64,000 nucleotides of DNA from contig NZ_VRLV01000021.1 in assembly GCF_009760925.1 (NCBI RefSeq), positions 62,001-126,000 of the forward strand. Reading direction: 5' to 3'. Source of the stretch: Nonomuraea typhae. Lineage in GTDB: Bacteria > Actinomycetota > Actinomycetes > Streptosporangiales > Streptosporangiaceae. The translations under genes and the position numbers were made by a program. Shown here piece by piece: positions 52,625 to 61,597 of this stretch (its first letter is position 1; the number at the start of each line of letters is the position of its first letter). The notes beneath the pieces are model-generated. The model did not search any database, was not told the origin of the DNA, and worked only from the letters and a program-made list of their open reading frames with translations.

Positions 52625-53299
52625 ATGACCAGTTCGGCGCGGGTGATGGTGGTCGAGGACGCGGAGGCCATCCGGCTGGCCGTGCTGTCCGGGCTGGGCT
52701 CGGCCGGGTACGTGGCCCGCGGGCTGCCCGACGGCACCGGCTTCGAGCAGGAGCTCAACGTCTTCCAGCCCGACCTGGTCGTGATCGACCTCATGCTGCC
52801 CGGCCGCGACGGCTTCGCCCTGCTGGACGTGGTGCGCGGGCGCAGCGACGCCGGCGTCATCGTGCTCACCGCCCGGGACGGCGTCGCCGACCGGCTGCGC
52901 GGGCTGCAGGCCGGGGCGGACGACTACGTGGTCAAACCGTTCGAGCTGGCCGAGCTGACCGCCCGGGTCGGCGCCGTGCTGCGGCGGCTGCGCCGTACCC
53001 CCTCGACGTTGCAGATCGGCAACCTGATCATCGACGTGGACAAGGGCATCGTGCTGCGCGACGGCCGTCCGGTCGAGCTGACCAGGACCGAGCTGCGCCT
53101 GCTCGGCCACCTCGCGCTCCACCGGGGCCAGGTGCTCAGCAAGACGCAGTTGCTCACCAGCGTCTGGGGATACGACGCCTACGATCCCAACCTCGTCGAA
53201 GTGCACGTCAGCGCGTTACGCAGGAAACTTGAGAGCACGGGCGAGCGCGTGCTGCACACCGTGCGCGGCCTCGGCTACGTCCTGGACGGACCTCGATGA
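52625..53299 (+). CDS. OmpR-family response regulator
   Basis: 224 residues from the ATG at 52625. The receiver domain has the phospho-acceptor Asp in VVIDLMLPG, Thr in VLTARDG and Lys in VVKPFEL. The C-terminal winged helix contains VELTRTELRLLGHLALHRG and VHVSALRRKLE. It overlaps the kinase gene by 4 bases. The AT-richer gap before it (52573-52624) probably holds the promoter. It has a TTA codon in the ALRRK segment. Confidence 0.93.
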   Translation: MTSSARVMVVEDAEAIRLAVLSGLGSAGYVARGLPDGTGFEQELNVFQPDLVVIDLMLPGRDGFALLDVVRGRSDAGVIVLTARDGVADRLRGLQAGADDYVVKPFELAELTARVGAVLRRLRRTPSTLQIGNLIIDVDKGIVLRDGRPVELTRTELRLLGHLALHRGQVLSKTQLLTSVWGYDAYDPNLVEVHVSALRRKLESTGERVLHTVRGLGYVLDGPR

Positions 53300-54609
53300 G
53301 AGGGTACGGCTGGCGCAGCGGCTCGCTGCGCGGCAGGGTCACCAGCTCCACGCTCCTCGTCGTCGCCGCCACGCTCGTCGTGCTGCTGGTGGCCGTGGAC
53401 GCGCTGTTCGGCTTCCTGGCCACCACCCAGACCGAGGACCGGCTGGCCGATCGGGTGCAGTTCGCCGTCCAGCTCGACCGGCGCAACGTCCGCGCCGACC
53501 GGCTGGTGCGGCGGCTCAGCGGCGCCGGGATCGAGGTGATGCTGGTCGACCTGGCCGGCCGGCAGCACACGCTCGGCGGCTTCCAGCCCAACCTCGGCAC
53601 CCCCACCCTGACCAGGCGGCTGCCGAGCGGTGCGCTGCTCACCCTCTACGCCGACACCGAGGCCATCGACGCCACCCGGAACACGCTGCGCATGCTCATG
53701 CTGATAGCCGGGATCGCCGCGCTCGCGGCGCTGGGCTTCGTGCTGCCGGTGACGATACGGCACGCCACCCGGCCGATGGACGACATGGCGGACCTGGCCC
53801 GGCAGATCGCGCTGGGGGAGCGCGGCAAGCGCCTCACCCCCGAGCGCAGGGACACCGAGCTGGGACGCACCGCCGCCGCCTTCGACTCCATGCTCGACGC
53901 GCTGGAGGGCGCCGAACGACAGGCCCGCGAGTCGGAGAACCGCTCCCGCCAGTTCCTCGCCGACGTCGCCCACGAGCTGCGCACCCCGCTGGCCGGCATC
54001 CAGGCCACGGCGGAGGCGGTGCTGCAGGCGCCGCAGGCGATGCCGGCCGAGGAGCGCGAGCGCATGCAGCTCCTGCTGGTGCGCGAGACCCGCCGGGCCG
54101 GGCGCCTGGTGGACGACCTCCTTGCGCTGGCCAGGATCGACGCCGGTCTCGGCCTGCACCGCGAGCCCGTCCAGCTGCGTGCCCTGTGCGAAGCCGAAGC
54201 CGAGCACGTACGGCTGCGCGATCCCGACCTCATGGTGAGCGTGGCCGGGCAGGAGGCGATGGTGATCGGCGACGCCCAGCGGCTCGGCCAGGTGCTGGCC
54301 AACCTCCTCGACAACGCCCGCCGCCACACCCCGCCCGGCGGCGCCATCACGATGACGGTCGCCCGCCGCGACGTGCACGCGGTGGTCGACGTGACCGACA
54401 CCGGGCCCGGGGTCCCGCCCTCGGCCCGCGAGCTGATCTTCCACCGCTTCGTCCGCCACGACACCGCCTCCGGCGGCGCCGGTCTCGGCCTGCCCATCGC
54501 CCGCGGCCTGGCGCTGGCCCACGGCGGCACCCTGACCTGCGAAGAGTCGGCGTCGGGCGCGCTGTTCCGGCTCAGACTGCCACTATGGGCCGATGGCTCA
54601 GCTTCATGA
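53296..54609 (+). CDS. Sensor histidine kinase partner of the OmpR regulator
   Basis: 437 residues. Two membrane segments (about 18-42 and 137-157) flank a roughly 95-residue extracellular part. HAMP follows, then DVAHELRTPLAG with the phospho-accepting His, NLLDNARRHTPPGG (N box), DTGPGVP (G1) and GGAGLGLPIARG (G2). It is complete, unlike the kinase remnant at 26016. The signal is unknown. The 3' end overlaps the VOC gene by 17 bases. Confidence 0.93.
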   Translation: MRGYGWRSGSLRGRVTSSTLLVVAATLVVLLVAVDALFGFLATTQTEDRLADRVQFAVQLDRRNVRADRLVRRLSGAGIEVMLVDLAGRQHTLGGFQPNLGTPTLTRRLPSGALLTLYADTEAIDATRNTLRMLMLIAGIAALAALGFVLPVTIRHATRPMDDMADLARQIALGERGKRLTPERRDTELGRTAAAFDSMLDALEGAERQARESENRSRQFLADVAHELRTPLAGIQATAEAVLQAPQAMPAEERERMQLLLVRETRRAGRLVDDLLALARIDAGLGLHREPVQLRALCEAEAEHVRLRDPDLMVSVAGQEAMVIGDAQRLGQVLANLLDNARRHTPPGGAITMTVARRDVHAVVDVTDTGPGVPPSARELIFHRFVRHDTASGGAGLGLPIARGLALAHGGTLTCEESASGALFRLRLPLWADGSAS

Positions 54610-55027
54610 CCTCGTCATCGACTGCCGTCATCCCGCTTCCCAGGCCAGGTTCTGGGCCGCCCTGCTCGACGGGTACGCGGTGGCGCCGTACGACGAGGAG
54701 GAACTGCGCCGCCTGAGCGCCATGGGCCTGTCCGGCCCGGAGGACGACCCGACCGTGCTGGTCGAAGGGCCGGACGGGGCGCCGCGGATCTTCTTCGTGA
54801 AGGTCCCCGAGCCCAAGCTGGTCAAGAACCGGGTGCACCTCGACGTCAGGGCGGCCGACCTCGAGGCCGAGCGGGAGCGCCTGCTCGGCCTCGGCGCGCG
54901 GGAGACGGGCCGGCACGAGAACTGGATCGTCATGGCCGACCCGGAGGGCAACGAGTTCTGCCTACAACCTGCGGGCGGCGGTCAGCCGGGCGGCCAGGTC
55001 GGCGGGGGGCCGGTCGCCGGGGCGTAG
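54593..55027 (+). CDS. VOC-family (glyoxalase-like) protein
   Basis: 144 residues. The pattern LVIDCRHPASQARFWAALLDGY, then VKNRVHLDVRAADLEAE and NWIVMADPEGNEFCL, is typical of the glyoxalase-like PF18029 group of VOC proteins. His and Glu residues in HLDV and NEFC can bind metal. The last 20 residues are Gly/Pro-rich and overlap the convergent sulfatase gene by 66 bases. The function is unknown. Confidence 0.85.
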   Translation: MAQLHDLVIDCRHPASQARFWAALLDGYAVAPYDEEELRRLSAMGLSGPEDDPTVLVEGPDGAPRIFFVKVPEPKLVKNRVHLDVRAADLEAERERLLGLGARETGRHENWIVMADPEGNEFCLQPAGGGQPGGQVGGGPVAGA

Positions 55028-56272
55028 GAGGTTCTCCAGTTGATGGGGATCCTTGCCCAGGTCGTAGTACTCGCGGAAGATCACCTCGCCGGCTCCGTCG
55101 TAGTACTCGGTGTAGATGCGGGTGCCGGTGTAGACCGCCGCCCATAGGCCGGGCCCGGTGCCGTCGGGGCGGCCGTGGTACTCCAGGAACGCGAGGTCGC
55201 GGCGGCGGCCGGTCAGGAGCGAGAAGCCGTCCATGCGGCCGCGCGGCGCGATCCCGGCGGCGTCCAGGATCGTCGGCGCGATGTCGATGTTGGCGGCCAG
55301 CCGGTCGTCCGCCCTGCCCTGGCCGAAGCCCCCGGCGGGCCACGACAGGTAGAACGGCACCCGGAAGGCCGGCCGGTAGGGCACGCTCTTGCCGACGTGG
55401 CCGTGCTCGGCCCAGCTGAAGCCGTTGTCGCCGATGAAGATGATCAGTGTGTCGTCCAGCTTGCCCTGCGCCACCAGCTCGGCTCTGATCGCCTTGAACA
55501 TGTCGTCCACCGAGCGGAGCGTGCGCAACTGGGCCTGGCGGACCTCGCGCCCGCGGGCCAGGTCGGCCGAGGCTCGCTGGATGTAGGGGGGCTTGTCGCT
55601 CTTGTCGGTCTCGGCCACGGCCGGGTTGCCGTCCCAGGGCGGCACCTCGAGGTCGGCGTACTTGTCCTCCGGGGTGTTCGGCCCGTGGGAGGCGTACGGC
55701 GACAGGTACAGGAACCACGGGTCGTCCTTGTTGGCCCGCATGAACGCCAGCGCGTGCTGCCTGATCAGCGTGGTGGTGTAGCCGGGGCGGCGGCCGACGG
55801 TGCCGTTGACGTTCCACTGGGCCCGCCGGTAGGCCGGGCGCATGATGGCGAAGTCGTCGAAGTGCGGCGGGGCCTGGCTGATGTCCCAGGCGTTGAGGTA
55901 CTTGCCGTACAGCCCGGTGCGGTAGCCGCCCGCCCGGAGGTGGCTCTGGACGGTGGTGTCCTGGTCGAGCCGCTCCGGCGCGCTGTTGTCGACGACCCCG
56001 TGATGGCGGGCCAGGCGCCCGGTCATGATCGAGGAGCGGGACGGCGAGCACAGCGGCGTGGTCACGCAGCCGTGGGAGAAATCAACCCCCTGGCCGCCGA
56101 TGAGGCTGACGATCGAGGGGATCGCCCACTCGGTCTCCTTCCGGTGATCGTCGGTGACGATGAGCAGGATGTTGGGGCGTTTGGGGCGCGTGGCCGCGGA
56201 CGCCGGGCCGCTGGTGACCGCGGCGGCGGCAGCCGTACCGGCGATGAAGGCGCGTCTGCTGAGTTGACTCAC
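54962..56272 (-). CDS. Tat-exported sulfatase
   Basis: 436 residues. The N-terminus SRRAFIAGTAAAAA is a twin-arginine signal. ILLIVTDDH gives the first metal-binding aspartates, and CSPSRSSIMTGRLA contains the CxPSR motif whose Cys becomes formylglycine. FIGDNGFSWAEHG supplies further metal ligands. It should hydrolyse sulfate esters outside the membrane. A formylglycine-generating enzyme must be encoded elsewhere, as none is in the window. Confidence 0.92.
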   Translation of the reverse strand: MSQLSRRAFIAGTAAAAAVTSGPASAATRPKRPNILLIVTDDHRKETEWAIPSIVSLIGGQGVDFSHGCVTTPLCSPSRSSIMTGRLARHHGVVDNSAPERLDQDTTVQSHLRAGGYRTGLYGKYLNAWDISQAPPHFDDFAIMRPAYRRAQWNVNGTVGRRPGYTTTLIRQHALAFMRANKDDPWFLYLSPYASHGPNTPEDKYADLEVPPWDGNPAVAETDKSDKPPYIQRASADLARGREVRQAQLRTLRSVDDMFKAIRAELVAQGKLDDTLIIFIGDNGFSWAEHGHVGKSVPYRPAFRVPFYLSWPAGGFGQGRADDRLAANIDIAPTILDAAGIAPRGRMDGFSLLTGRRRDLAFLEYHGRPDGTGPGLWAAVYTGTRIYTEYYDGAGEVIFREYYDLGKDPHQLENLLRPGDRPPADLAARLTAARRL

Positions 56273-56369
56273 GTCCTGACCTCCCGAAAACGGTAGTCAG
56301 TAATTGTTCACCACTCATCACCATATGTCGGGTTTTGGGGGAGATCTTCAGGGGTTCTTCAGAAGGAGG

Positions 56370-56422
56370 GTTGACACCACTTCGTGTGTAGTACTACGTT
56401 GACAGCACTTCAAACGTAGTGC
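56370..56422. promoter_or_regulatory. Double operator/promoter before a small ORF
   Basis: Two 25-bp direct repeats (56370-56394 and 56398-56422) share 19 positions with a 28-bp period. Each has TTGACA, CACTTC and GTAGT. The first contains the palindrome GTAGTACTAC (56388-56397), and the second is a dyad, GCACT...AGTGC. Either TTGACA can serve as a -35 box. It is likely a tightly regulated promoter for the ORF at 56445. Confidence 0.65.
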
Positions 56423-56444
56423 TTCAGAGCGAAGGAATCACCAG

Positions 56445-56603
56445 ATGCGAATCAAGCTCCCCGCTTCGATCACCGGCGCCACCGCCGAGCAGGCCAAGGG
56501 CAAGCACGGCAAGCGTGAGCACGCCGTGCGCGAGATCCAGCCCACCGGCCGCGCCAACTTGTCCCGCCGTCCGACCGCCGCACCCCGAAGGAGCTCCTAC
56601 TGA
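56445..56603 (+). CDS. Small basic protein of unknown function (52 residues)
   Basis: 52 residues, ATG at 56445 with GAAGGA ahead. It begins MRIKLPASITGATAEQAKGK and is Arg/Lys-rich, ending APRRSSY. It has no signal peptide or membrane segment. The strong double operator just upstream argues that it is expressed. Its last 7 bases overlap the convergent ispG end. I do not recognise the family. Confidence 0.6.
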   Translation: MRIKLPASITGATAEQAKGKHGKREHAVREIQPTGRANLSRRPTAAPRRSSY

Positions 56604-57703
56604 GAATCCGCCGCCGAGTCCCCGGCCAGCCGCAGGGCCTCCTCGATCAGGGTCTCCACGATCCGCGACTCCGAGACGGTCTTGACCACCTCGCCCTTCA
56701 CGAAGATCTGCCCCTTGCCGTTGCCCGACGCCACGCCCAGGTCCGCCTCGCGGGCCTCGCCCGGGCCGTTGACCACGCAGCCCATGACCGCGACCCGTAG
56801 CGGGAACGGGAAGTCCTCCAGACCGGCCGTGACCTCCTCGGCCAGGCGATAGACGTCCACCTGTGCCCGTCCGCAGGACGGGCACGAGACGATCTCCAGT
56901 TTTCGCTGCCGCAACCCCAGCGATTCGAGGATGCCGATGCCGACCTTGACCTCCTCCACCGGCGGCGCCGACAGCGAGACCCGGATCGTGTCGCCCACGC
57001 CCTCGGCCAGCAGCACGCCGAAGGCCACCGCCGACTTGACCGTCCCCTGCATGAGCGGCCCCGCCTCGGTCACGCCCAGGTGCAGCGGGTAGTCGCAGCG
57101 CGCCGCGAGCTGCCGGTAGGCGGCGACCATCACCACCGGGTCGTGGTGCTTGACCGAGATCTTCACGTCCAGGAAGCCGTGCTCCTCGAACAGCGAGCAC
57201 TCCCACAACGCCGACTCCACCAGCGCCTCCGGCGTGGCCCTGCCGTACTTGGCCAGCAGCCGGGGGTCCAGGGAGCCGGCGTTGACCCCGATCCTGATCG
57301 GCACCCCCGCCGCCGACGCCGCCCGCGCGATCTCGGCCACCCGATCGTCGAACTTCTTGATGTTGCCCGGATTGACGCGCACCGCCGCGCACCCGGCGTC
57401 GATCGCGGCGAAGACGTAGCGCGGCTGGAAGTGGATGTCGGCCACCACCGGGATCTGCGACTTGCGGGCGATCTCCGGCAGCGCCTCCGCGTCGTCGTGT
57501 GTGGGCACCGCCACCCGTACGATCTGGCAGCCGGCCGCCGTCAGCTCGGCGATTTGCTGCAGCGTGGCGTTGACGTCGTGCGTGGGCGTGGTGGTCATCG
57601 ACTGCACGCTCACCGGCGCTCCGCCGCCGACGGGCACGCCGCCCACCATCACCTGTCGCGAGACCCGCCGCCTCTTCGACGGCATCCCGAGGTCGATCAT
57701 CAT
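56597..57703 (-). CDS. ispG: 4-Hydroxy-3-methylbut-2-en-1-yl diphosphate synthase
   Basis: 368 residues, ATG at 57703 overlapping the dxs stop. TIM-barrel segments include VQSMTTTPTHDV and VRVNPGNIKK. The [4Fe-4S] site is CPSCGR plus the Cys in MGCVVNGPGEA. It converts MEcPP to HMBPP in the MEP pathway, in the step before IspH, which is encoded at 60653. Its pairing with dxs and terpene genes suggests a dedicated, perhaps second, MEP supply set. Confidence 0.95.
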   Translation of the reverse strand: MMIDLGMPSKRRRVSRQVMVGGVPVGGGAPVSVQSMTTTPTHDVNATLQQIAELTAAGCQIVRVAVPTHDDAEALPEIARKSQIPVVADIHFQPRYVFAAIDAGCAAVRVNPGNIKKFDDRVAEIARAASAAGVPIRIGVNAGSLDPRLLAKYGRATPEALVESALWECSLFEEHGFLDVKISVKHHDPVVMVAAYRQLAARCDYPLHLGVTEAGPLMQGTVKSAVAFGVLLAEGVGDTIRVSLSAPPVEEVKVGIGILESLGLRQRKLEIVSCPSCGRAQVDVYRLAEEVTAGLEDFPFPLRVAVMGCVVNGPGEAREADLGVASGNGKGQIFVKGEVVKTVSESRIVETLIEEALRLAGDSAADSQ

Positions 57704-59436
57704 CGGGCCAGCTCCTTCCGTACGGCATGCGCGATCCCGGGACCGGTCAGCCCCGCCTCCGTCAGCAACTGGTCCCGTGACCCGTGCTGGATGAAGGCCG
57801 GGGGCAGCCCGAGATGCCGCATCCGCTGACCGGTGCCGCACTCCTGCCCGATGACCGCCCCCGCGCCGCCGGTCACGACCCCGTCCTCCACCGTGACGAC
57901 CAGTTGGTGCGCTCCCACCGCCTGCCGCAGGCCGGGCGTGACGGGCAGCACCCAGCGCGGGTCGAGCACGCTCACCCCCACCCCTTCCGCGCTCAGCATG
58001 GCCGCCGCCTCGAGGCAGGGCTCCGCCATCGCCCCGATCGCGATCAGCAGCACGTCGTGCCCGCTGCTCCAGAGCACGTCCATGCCTTCGGAACGTTCCA
58101 CCGCGGCCAGCTCGATGCCCGCGCTCGCCTTGGGGAAGCGCAGCGCCGCCGGGCCCGCGCAGTCCACGGCCTCCTCCAGCAGCTCGCGCAGGCGGCGGCC
58201 GTCGCGCGGCGCGGCCACCCGCAGGCCCGGCACCGCCGACAGGATCGCCAGATCCCACATGCCGTGGTGGCTGGGGCCGTCGGGCCCGGTGATCCCGGCC
58301 CGGTCCAGCACGATCGTGACCGGCAGGCCCTGCATCGCCACGTCCAGGAGCACCTGGTCGAAGGCGCGGTTGAGGAAGGTCGCGTAGACGGCCACCACCG
58401 GGTGGAAGCCCTCCATCGCCAGCCCGGCCGCCGAGACCATCGCGTGCTGCTCGGCGATGCCCACGTCGAACATCCGGCCGGGGAACCGCTTGCCGAAGGC
58501 GTCCAGCCCGGTCGGGCCGGGCATGGCCGCGGTGATGGCGACCAGGCCGGGCCGGGTCTCGCCGAGCGCGCACAGGTGCTCGGCGAAGACCTGGGTCCAG
58601 GTGCGGCTGCTGCCGGACAGCGGCTTGCCGGTCTGCGGGTCGCTGACCGGGATGGCGTGCATGTGCTCGCCGAGATCCAGCTCCGCGGGGCGGTAGCCGT
58701 ACCCCTTGCGGGTTTTGCAGTGGACCACGCTGGGGCTCGGCAGCGTGCGGGCGGTGCGCAGCGCGCGCTCGACCGCGGCGATGTCGTGGCCGTCCACCGG
58801 GCCGAGGTAGACGAAGCCGAGGCTCTCCAGCAGCGGGCCGAAGACGCGCGCGCACCCGCCGTGGGTGGGCGCGTAGGAGCGGCCGTTGTCGTTGAGCACG
58901 ACGATGACCGGGCGGCCCTCGCCGTCGCTCAGGTTGTTGAGCGACTCCCACGCCAGCCCGCCGGTCAGCGCGCCGTCGCCGACGACGGCGACCACCGATC
59001 GGCCCTCCTCGCCCTTGAGCCGGCGGGCCTTGGCGATGCCGTCGGCGTAGCCGAGCGCGGTGGAGGCGTGGGAGTTGCCGATGTGGTCGTGGGGCGACTC
59101 CTCGGGCGAGGGGTAGCCGCTGAGCCCGCCGAGCGCGCGCAGGGTGTCGAAGCCCGCCTGCCGGCCGGTGAGCAGTTTGTGGACGTATGCCTGATGTCCG
59201 GTGTCGAACAGAAGTGTGTCCTCCGGGGAATGGAAGACGCGGTGCAGAGCGATCGTGATCTCGACCATGCCGAGGTTCGAGCCGAGGTGCCCGCCGCTCG
59301 CCATGACCTTGCCGATGAGGAACTCGCGAATCTCCCGGGCCAGCGCCTGCAGGTGCGCAGAGGGAAGGAGGCGCAGGTCGCGGGGGCTTGAGATGGTCTG
59401 GAGCAGAGGATCTTCCAGGCCAGAGGAGGCCGCCAT
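57700..59436 (-). CDS. dxs: 1-Deoxy-D-xylulose-5-phosphate synthase
   Basis: 578 residues, 40-60 shorter than common Dxs proteins. SGGHLGSNLGMVEIT, GDGALTGGLAWESLNN (thiamine diphosphate motif with the trailing Asn) and DRAGITGPDGPSHHG are all present, so catalysis looks intact. It condenses pyruvate and glyceraldehyde-3-phosphate to DXP, the entry and flux-controlling step of the MEP pathway. It overlaps ispG and is divergent from the polyprenyl synthase operon, with about 165 bp between for promoters. Confidence 0.95.
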   Translation of the reverse strand: MAASSGLEDPLLQTISSPRDLRLLPSAHLQALAREIREFLIGKVMASGGHLGSNLGMVEITIALHRVFHSPEDTLLFDTGHQAYVHKLLTGRQAGFDTLRALGGLSGYPSPEESPHDHIGNSHASTALGYADGIAKARRLKGEEGRSVVAVVGDGALTGGLAWESLNNLSDGEGRPVIVVLNDNGRSYAPTHGGCARVFGPLLESLGFVYLGPVDGHDIAAVERALRTARTLPSPSVVHCKTRKGYGYRPAELDLGEHMHAIPVSDPQTGKPLSGSSRTWTQVFAEHLCALGETRPGLVAITAAMPGPTGLDAFGKRFPGRMFDVGIAEQHAMVSAAGLAMEGFHPVVAVYATFLNRAFDQVLLDVAMQGLPVTIVLDRAGITGPDGPSHHGMWDLAILSAVPGLRVAAPRDGRRLRELLEEAVDCAGPAALRFPKASAGIELAAVERSEGMDVLWSSGHDVLLIAIGAMAEPCLEAAAMLSAEGVGVSVLDPRWVLPVTPGLRQAVGAHQLVVTVEDGVVTGGAGAVIGQECGTGQRMRHLGLPPAFIQHGSRDQLLTEAGLTGPGIAHAVRKELAR

Positions 59437-59600
59437 GGTTGCTCCAAGAGGGGTCGACTGCGGTCGTGGTCGAATCCTGTCTCCGTGCCGCCTGTCCGTG
59501 AACAGGGTGTTCCAGTGGATGGAACAAGCGATTTCACTCTCGGTGTTCGTGACCTAGCTTCTCGTGTGTGCCCGACGATCTCGCACGAGGGGAACGGATC

Positions 59601-60656
59601 ATGGCGGCGGAGCTCGCGGATCCACCGGAGGAGTCCGTCACGGCGGCCATCGACCGGGTCAGGTCGAGCGTTGACGCGCTTCTCGCGGCCTTCATCGACG
59701 CCCATCCCGCCCCCGTCGCCGATCCCGAGCTCGCCGAAGGCCACCGCCTTCTGAAGGAGTTCGTGGTCAAGGGCGGCAAGCGCATCCGGCCCCTGCTCTG
59801 CTACTGGGGAGCGCGCGGCGCCGGCGGCACGGACGATGCGGCCACCGTCGCCGCGGGCGCCGCCCTCGAGCTCTACCACGCCGGTCTCCTCATCCACGAC
59901 GACATCATGGACGGCAGCGAACTGCGCCGTGGGCGGCCCACCCTGCACCGGAGCCTGGCCCGGCCGACCAAGCACCCCGTCGCGGAACCCTTCGGCCACT
60001 GCGCCGCCGTCCTGCTCGGCGTGCTCACGCAGGCGTGGGCCGACGAGCTCTTAGGCGCGGCCAACCCGGCCGTCAGGGCGTTGTTCAACCAGATGCGCGG
60101 CGAGGTCATCGCCGGCCAGTACCTCGACGTCCAGACGCACCTCGGCCCGAGCGTCGATCGCGCGCTCACCGTCATCCGCTTCAAGACCGCCAAGTACACC
60201 GTCGAGCGCCCCCTCCAGATCGGCGGCGCGCTCGCCGGCGCCCCCCGCGCCCTCCTCGAGTCCTACTCCCGCTTCGGCCTGCCCATGGGCGAGGCGTTCC
60301 AACTGCGCGACGACATCCTCGGCGTCTTCGGCGACCCCGGGATCACCGGCAAGCCGGTCACCGACGACCTGCGTGAGGGCAAGGCCACCGTGCTCATCGC
60401 GCTCGCCTTCGCCGAGGCCACCGGATCCGCCCTCCACCTGCTGCGGACCTGGCACGGCAATCCCGACCTCGACGATGCCCGCGCCGCCGACCTGCGGCAG
60501 GTCATCGTCGACTCCCGTGCACTCACCCGCGTCGAGTCGATGATCGACGGCCGGGTCAGAACCGGACTGGAGGAACTGCGGACATGCGCGATCGACGAGG
60601 ACGCCAGGGAGGCGCTCACCTTGATGGCCGGACAGCTGACACACCGGCTGGCGTGA
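59601..60656 (+). CDS. Polyprenyl diphosphate synthase (isoprenyl chain elongation)
   Basis: 351 residues from the ATG at 59601 (GAGGGG box); a GTG at 59568 would add 11. GGKRIRP binds the substrate, DDIMDGSELRRGRPTLH holds the first Asp-rich motif, and LRDDILGVFGD the second. The product length (GPP, FPP or GGPP) cannot be read safely. FPP would feed the geosmin synthase downstream. A TTA codon at 60051-60053 could tie expression to bldA and development. It overlaps ispH by 4 bases and leads a four-gene coupled operon. Confidence 0.9.
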   Translation: MAAELADPPEESVTAAIDRVRSSVDALLAAFIDAHPAPVADPELAEGHRLLKEFVVKGGKRIRPLLCYWGARGAGGTDDAATVAAGAALELYHAGLLIHDDIMDGSELRRGRPTLHRSLARPTKHPVAEPFGHCAAVLLGVLTQAWADELLGAANPAVRALFNQMRGEVIAGQYLDVQTHLGPSVDRALTVIRFKTAKYTVERPLQIGGALAGAPRALLESYSRFGLPMGEAFQLRDDILGVFGDPGITGKPVTDDLREGKATVLIALAFAEATGSALHLLRTWHGNPDLDDARAADLRQVIVDSRALTRVESMIDGRVRTGLEELRTCAIDEDAREALTLMAGQLTHRLA

Positions 60657-61597
60657 AGCGGGTGCTGCTGGCCGCCCCGCGCGGATACTGCGCCGGGGTG
60701 GAGCGGGCCATCCGCGCCGTGGAGGAGGCCCTGACACGGTACGGCCCGCCCATCTACGTGCGTAAACAGATCGTGCACAACACCTTCGTGGTGGCCGACC
60801 TCACGCGGCGCGGCGCGATCTTCGTTGACGAACTGGACGAGGTCCCCGACTCCGCCCTGGTCGTCTTCTCCGCCCACGGCGTCGCGCCCGCGGTCAAGCG
60901 GGAGGCCGGTGGCCGCGGCCTGCGGACCATCGACGCCACCTGCCCGCTGGTGACCAAGGTGCACAAGGAGGCCGTGCGATTCGCCGAGGCGGGCTACGAC
61001 ATCGTGCTCATCGGCCACGCCGAGCACGAAGAGGTCGAGGGCACGCTCGGCGAGGCACCCGGGCGCATCCACGTCGTCGACCCGGCCCGCGTGGACGAGG
61101 CGGTGCTGCCCGCCGGCCGGCCGATCAGCTGGCTGTCGCAGACCACGCTCTCGGTGGAGGAGACCATGGGCGCGGTCGAGAAGCTGCGCGAACGCCGCCC
61201 CGGGCTGATCGACCCGCCCAGCGACGACATCTGCTACGCCAGCCAGAACCGCCAGGAGGCGATCACCGCGATCGCGCCCGAGTGCGACCTGGTGATCGTG
61301 GTCGGCTCGGCCAACTCCTCCAACTCCCGGCGCCTGGTCGAGGTCGCGCTCGCCGCCGGGGCGCGGGCCGGATACCTGGTGGACGGCGTCGCCCAGGCCG
61401 AGGAGCGCTGGCTGCAGGGCGTGGCCACCGTCGGCGTCAGCTCCGGGGCCTCCGTCCCCGACCATCTCGTCGCCGAGGTCCTCGACTGGCTGGGTGAGCG
61501 CGGCTTCGCCGACGTCGAGACCGTGACGCTCACCGAGGAACGCCTGACCTTCTCCCTCCCGCACGAACTCCGATCCCCGATAGGTGGTGTGCAGTGA
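60653..61597 (+). CDS. ispH: 4-Hydroxy-3-methylbut-2-enyl diphosphate reductase
   Basis: 314 residues from a GTG in GTGA overlap. Three cluster Cys are in GYCAGV, ATCPLV and DICYAS, with HGV and the TTLSVEET and SSNSRRL substrate-binding segments. It makes IPP and DMAPP from HMBPP, completing the MEP pathway. It sits inside the operon between the polyprenyl synthase and the encapsulin, so precursor release is encoded beside the compartment gene. Confidence 0.95.
   Translation: MKRVLLAAPRGYCAGVERAIRAVEEALTRYGPPIYVRKQIVHNTFVVADLTRRGAIFVDELDEVPDSALVVFSAHGVAPAVKREAGGRGLRTIDATCPLVTKVHKEAVRFAEAGYDIVLIGHAEHEEVEGTLGEAPGRIHVVDPARVDEAVLPAGRPISWLSQTTLSVEETMGAVEKLRERRPGLIDPPSDDICYASQNRQEAITAIAPECDLVIVVGSANSSNSRRLVEVALAAGARAGYLVDGVAQAEERWLQGVATVGVSSGASVPDHLVAEVLDWLGERGFADVETVTLTEERLTFSLPHELRSPIGGVQ

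Noticed and set aside
49285..52869. 1194-codon minus-strand open frame opposite the P450 fusion
   Set aside because: Shadow of the P450 gene; no recognisable domain and biased composition.
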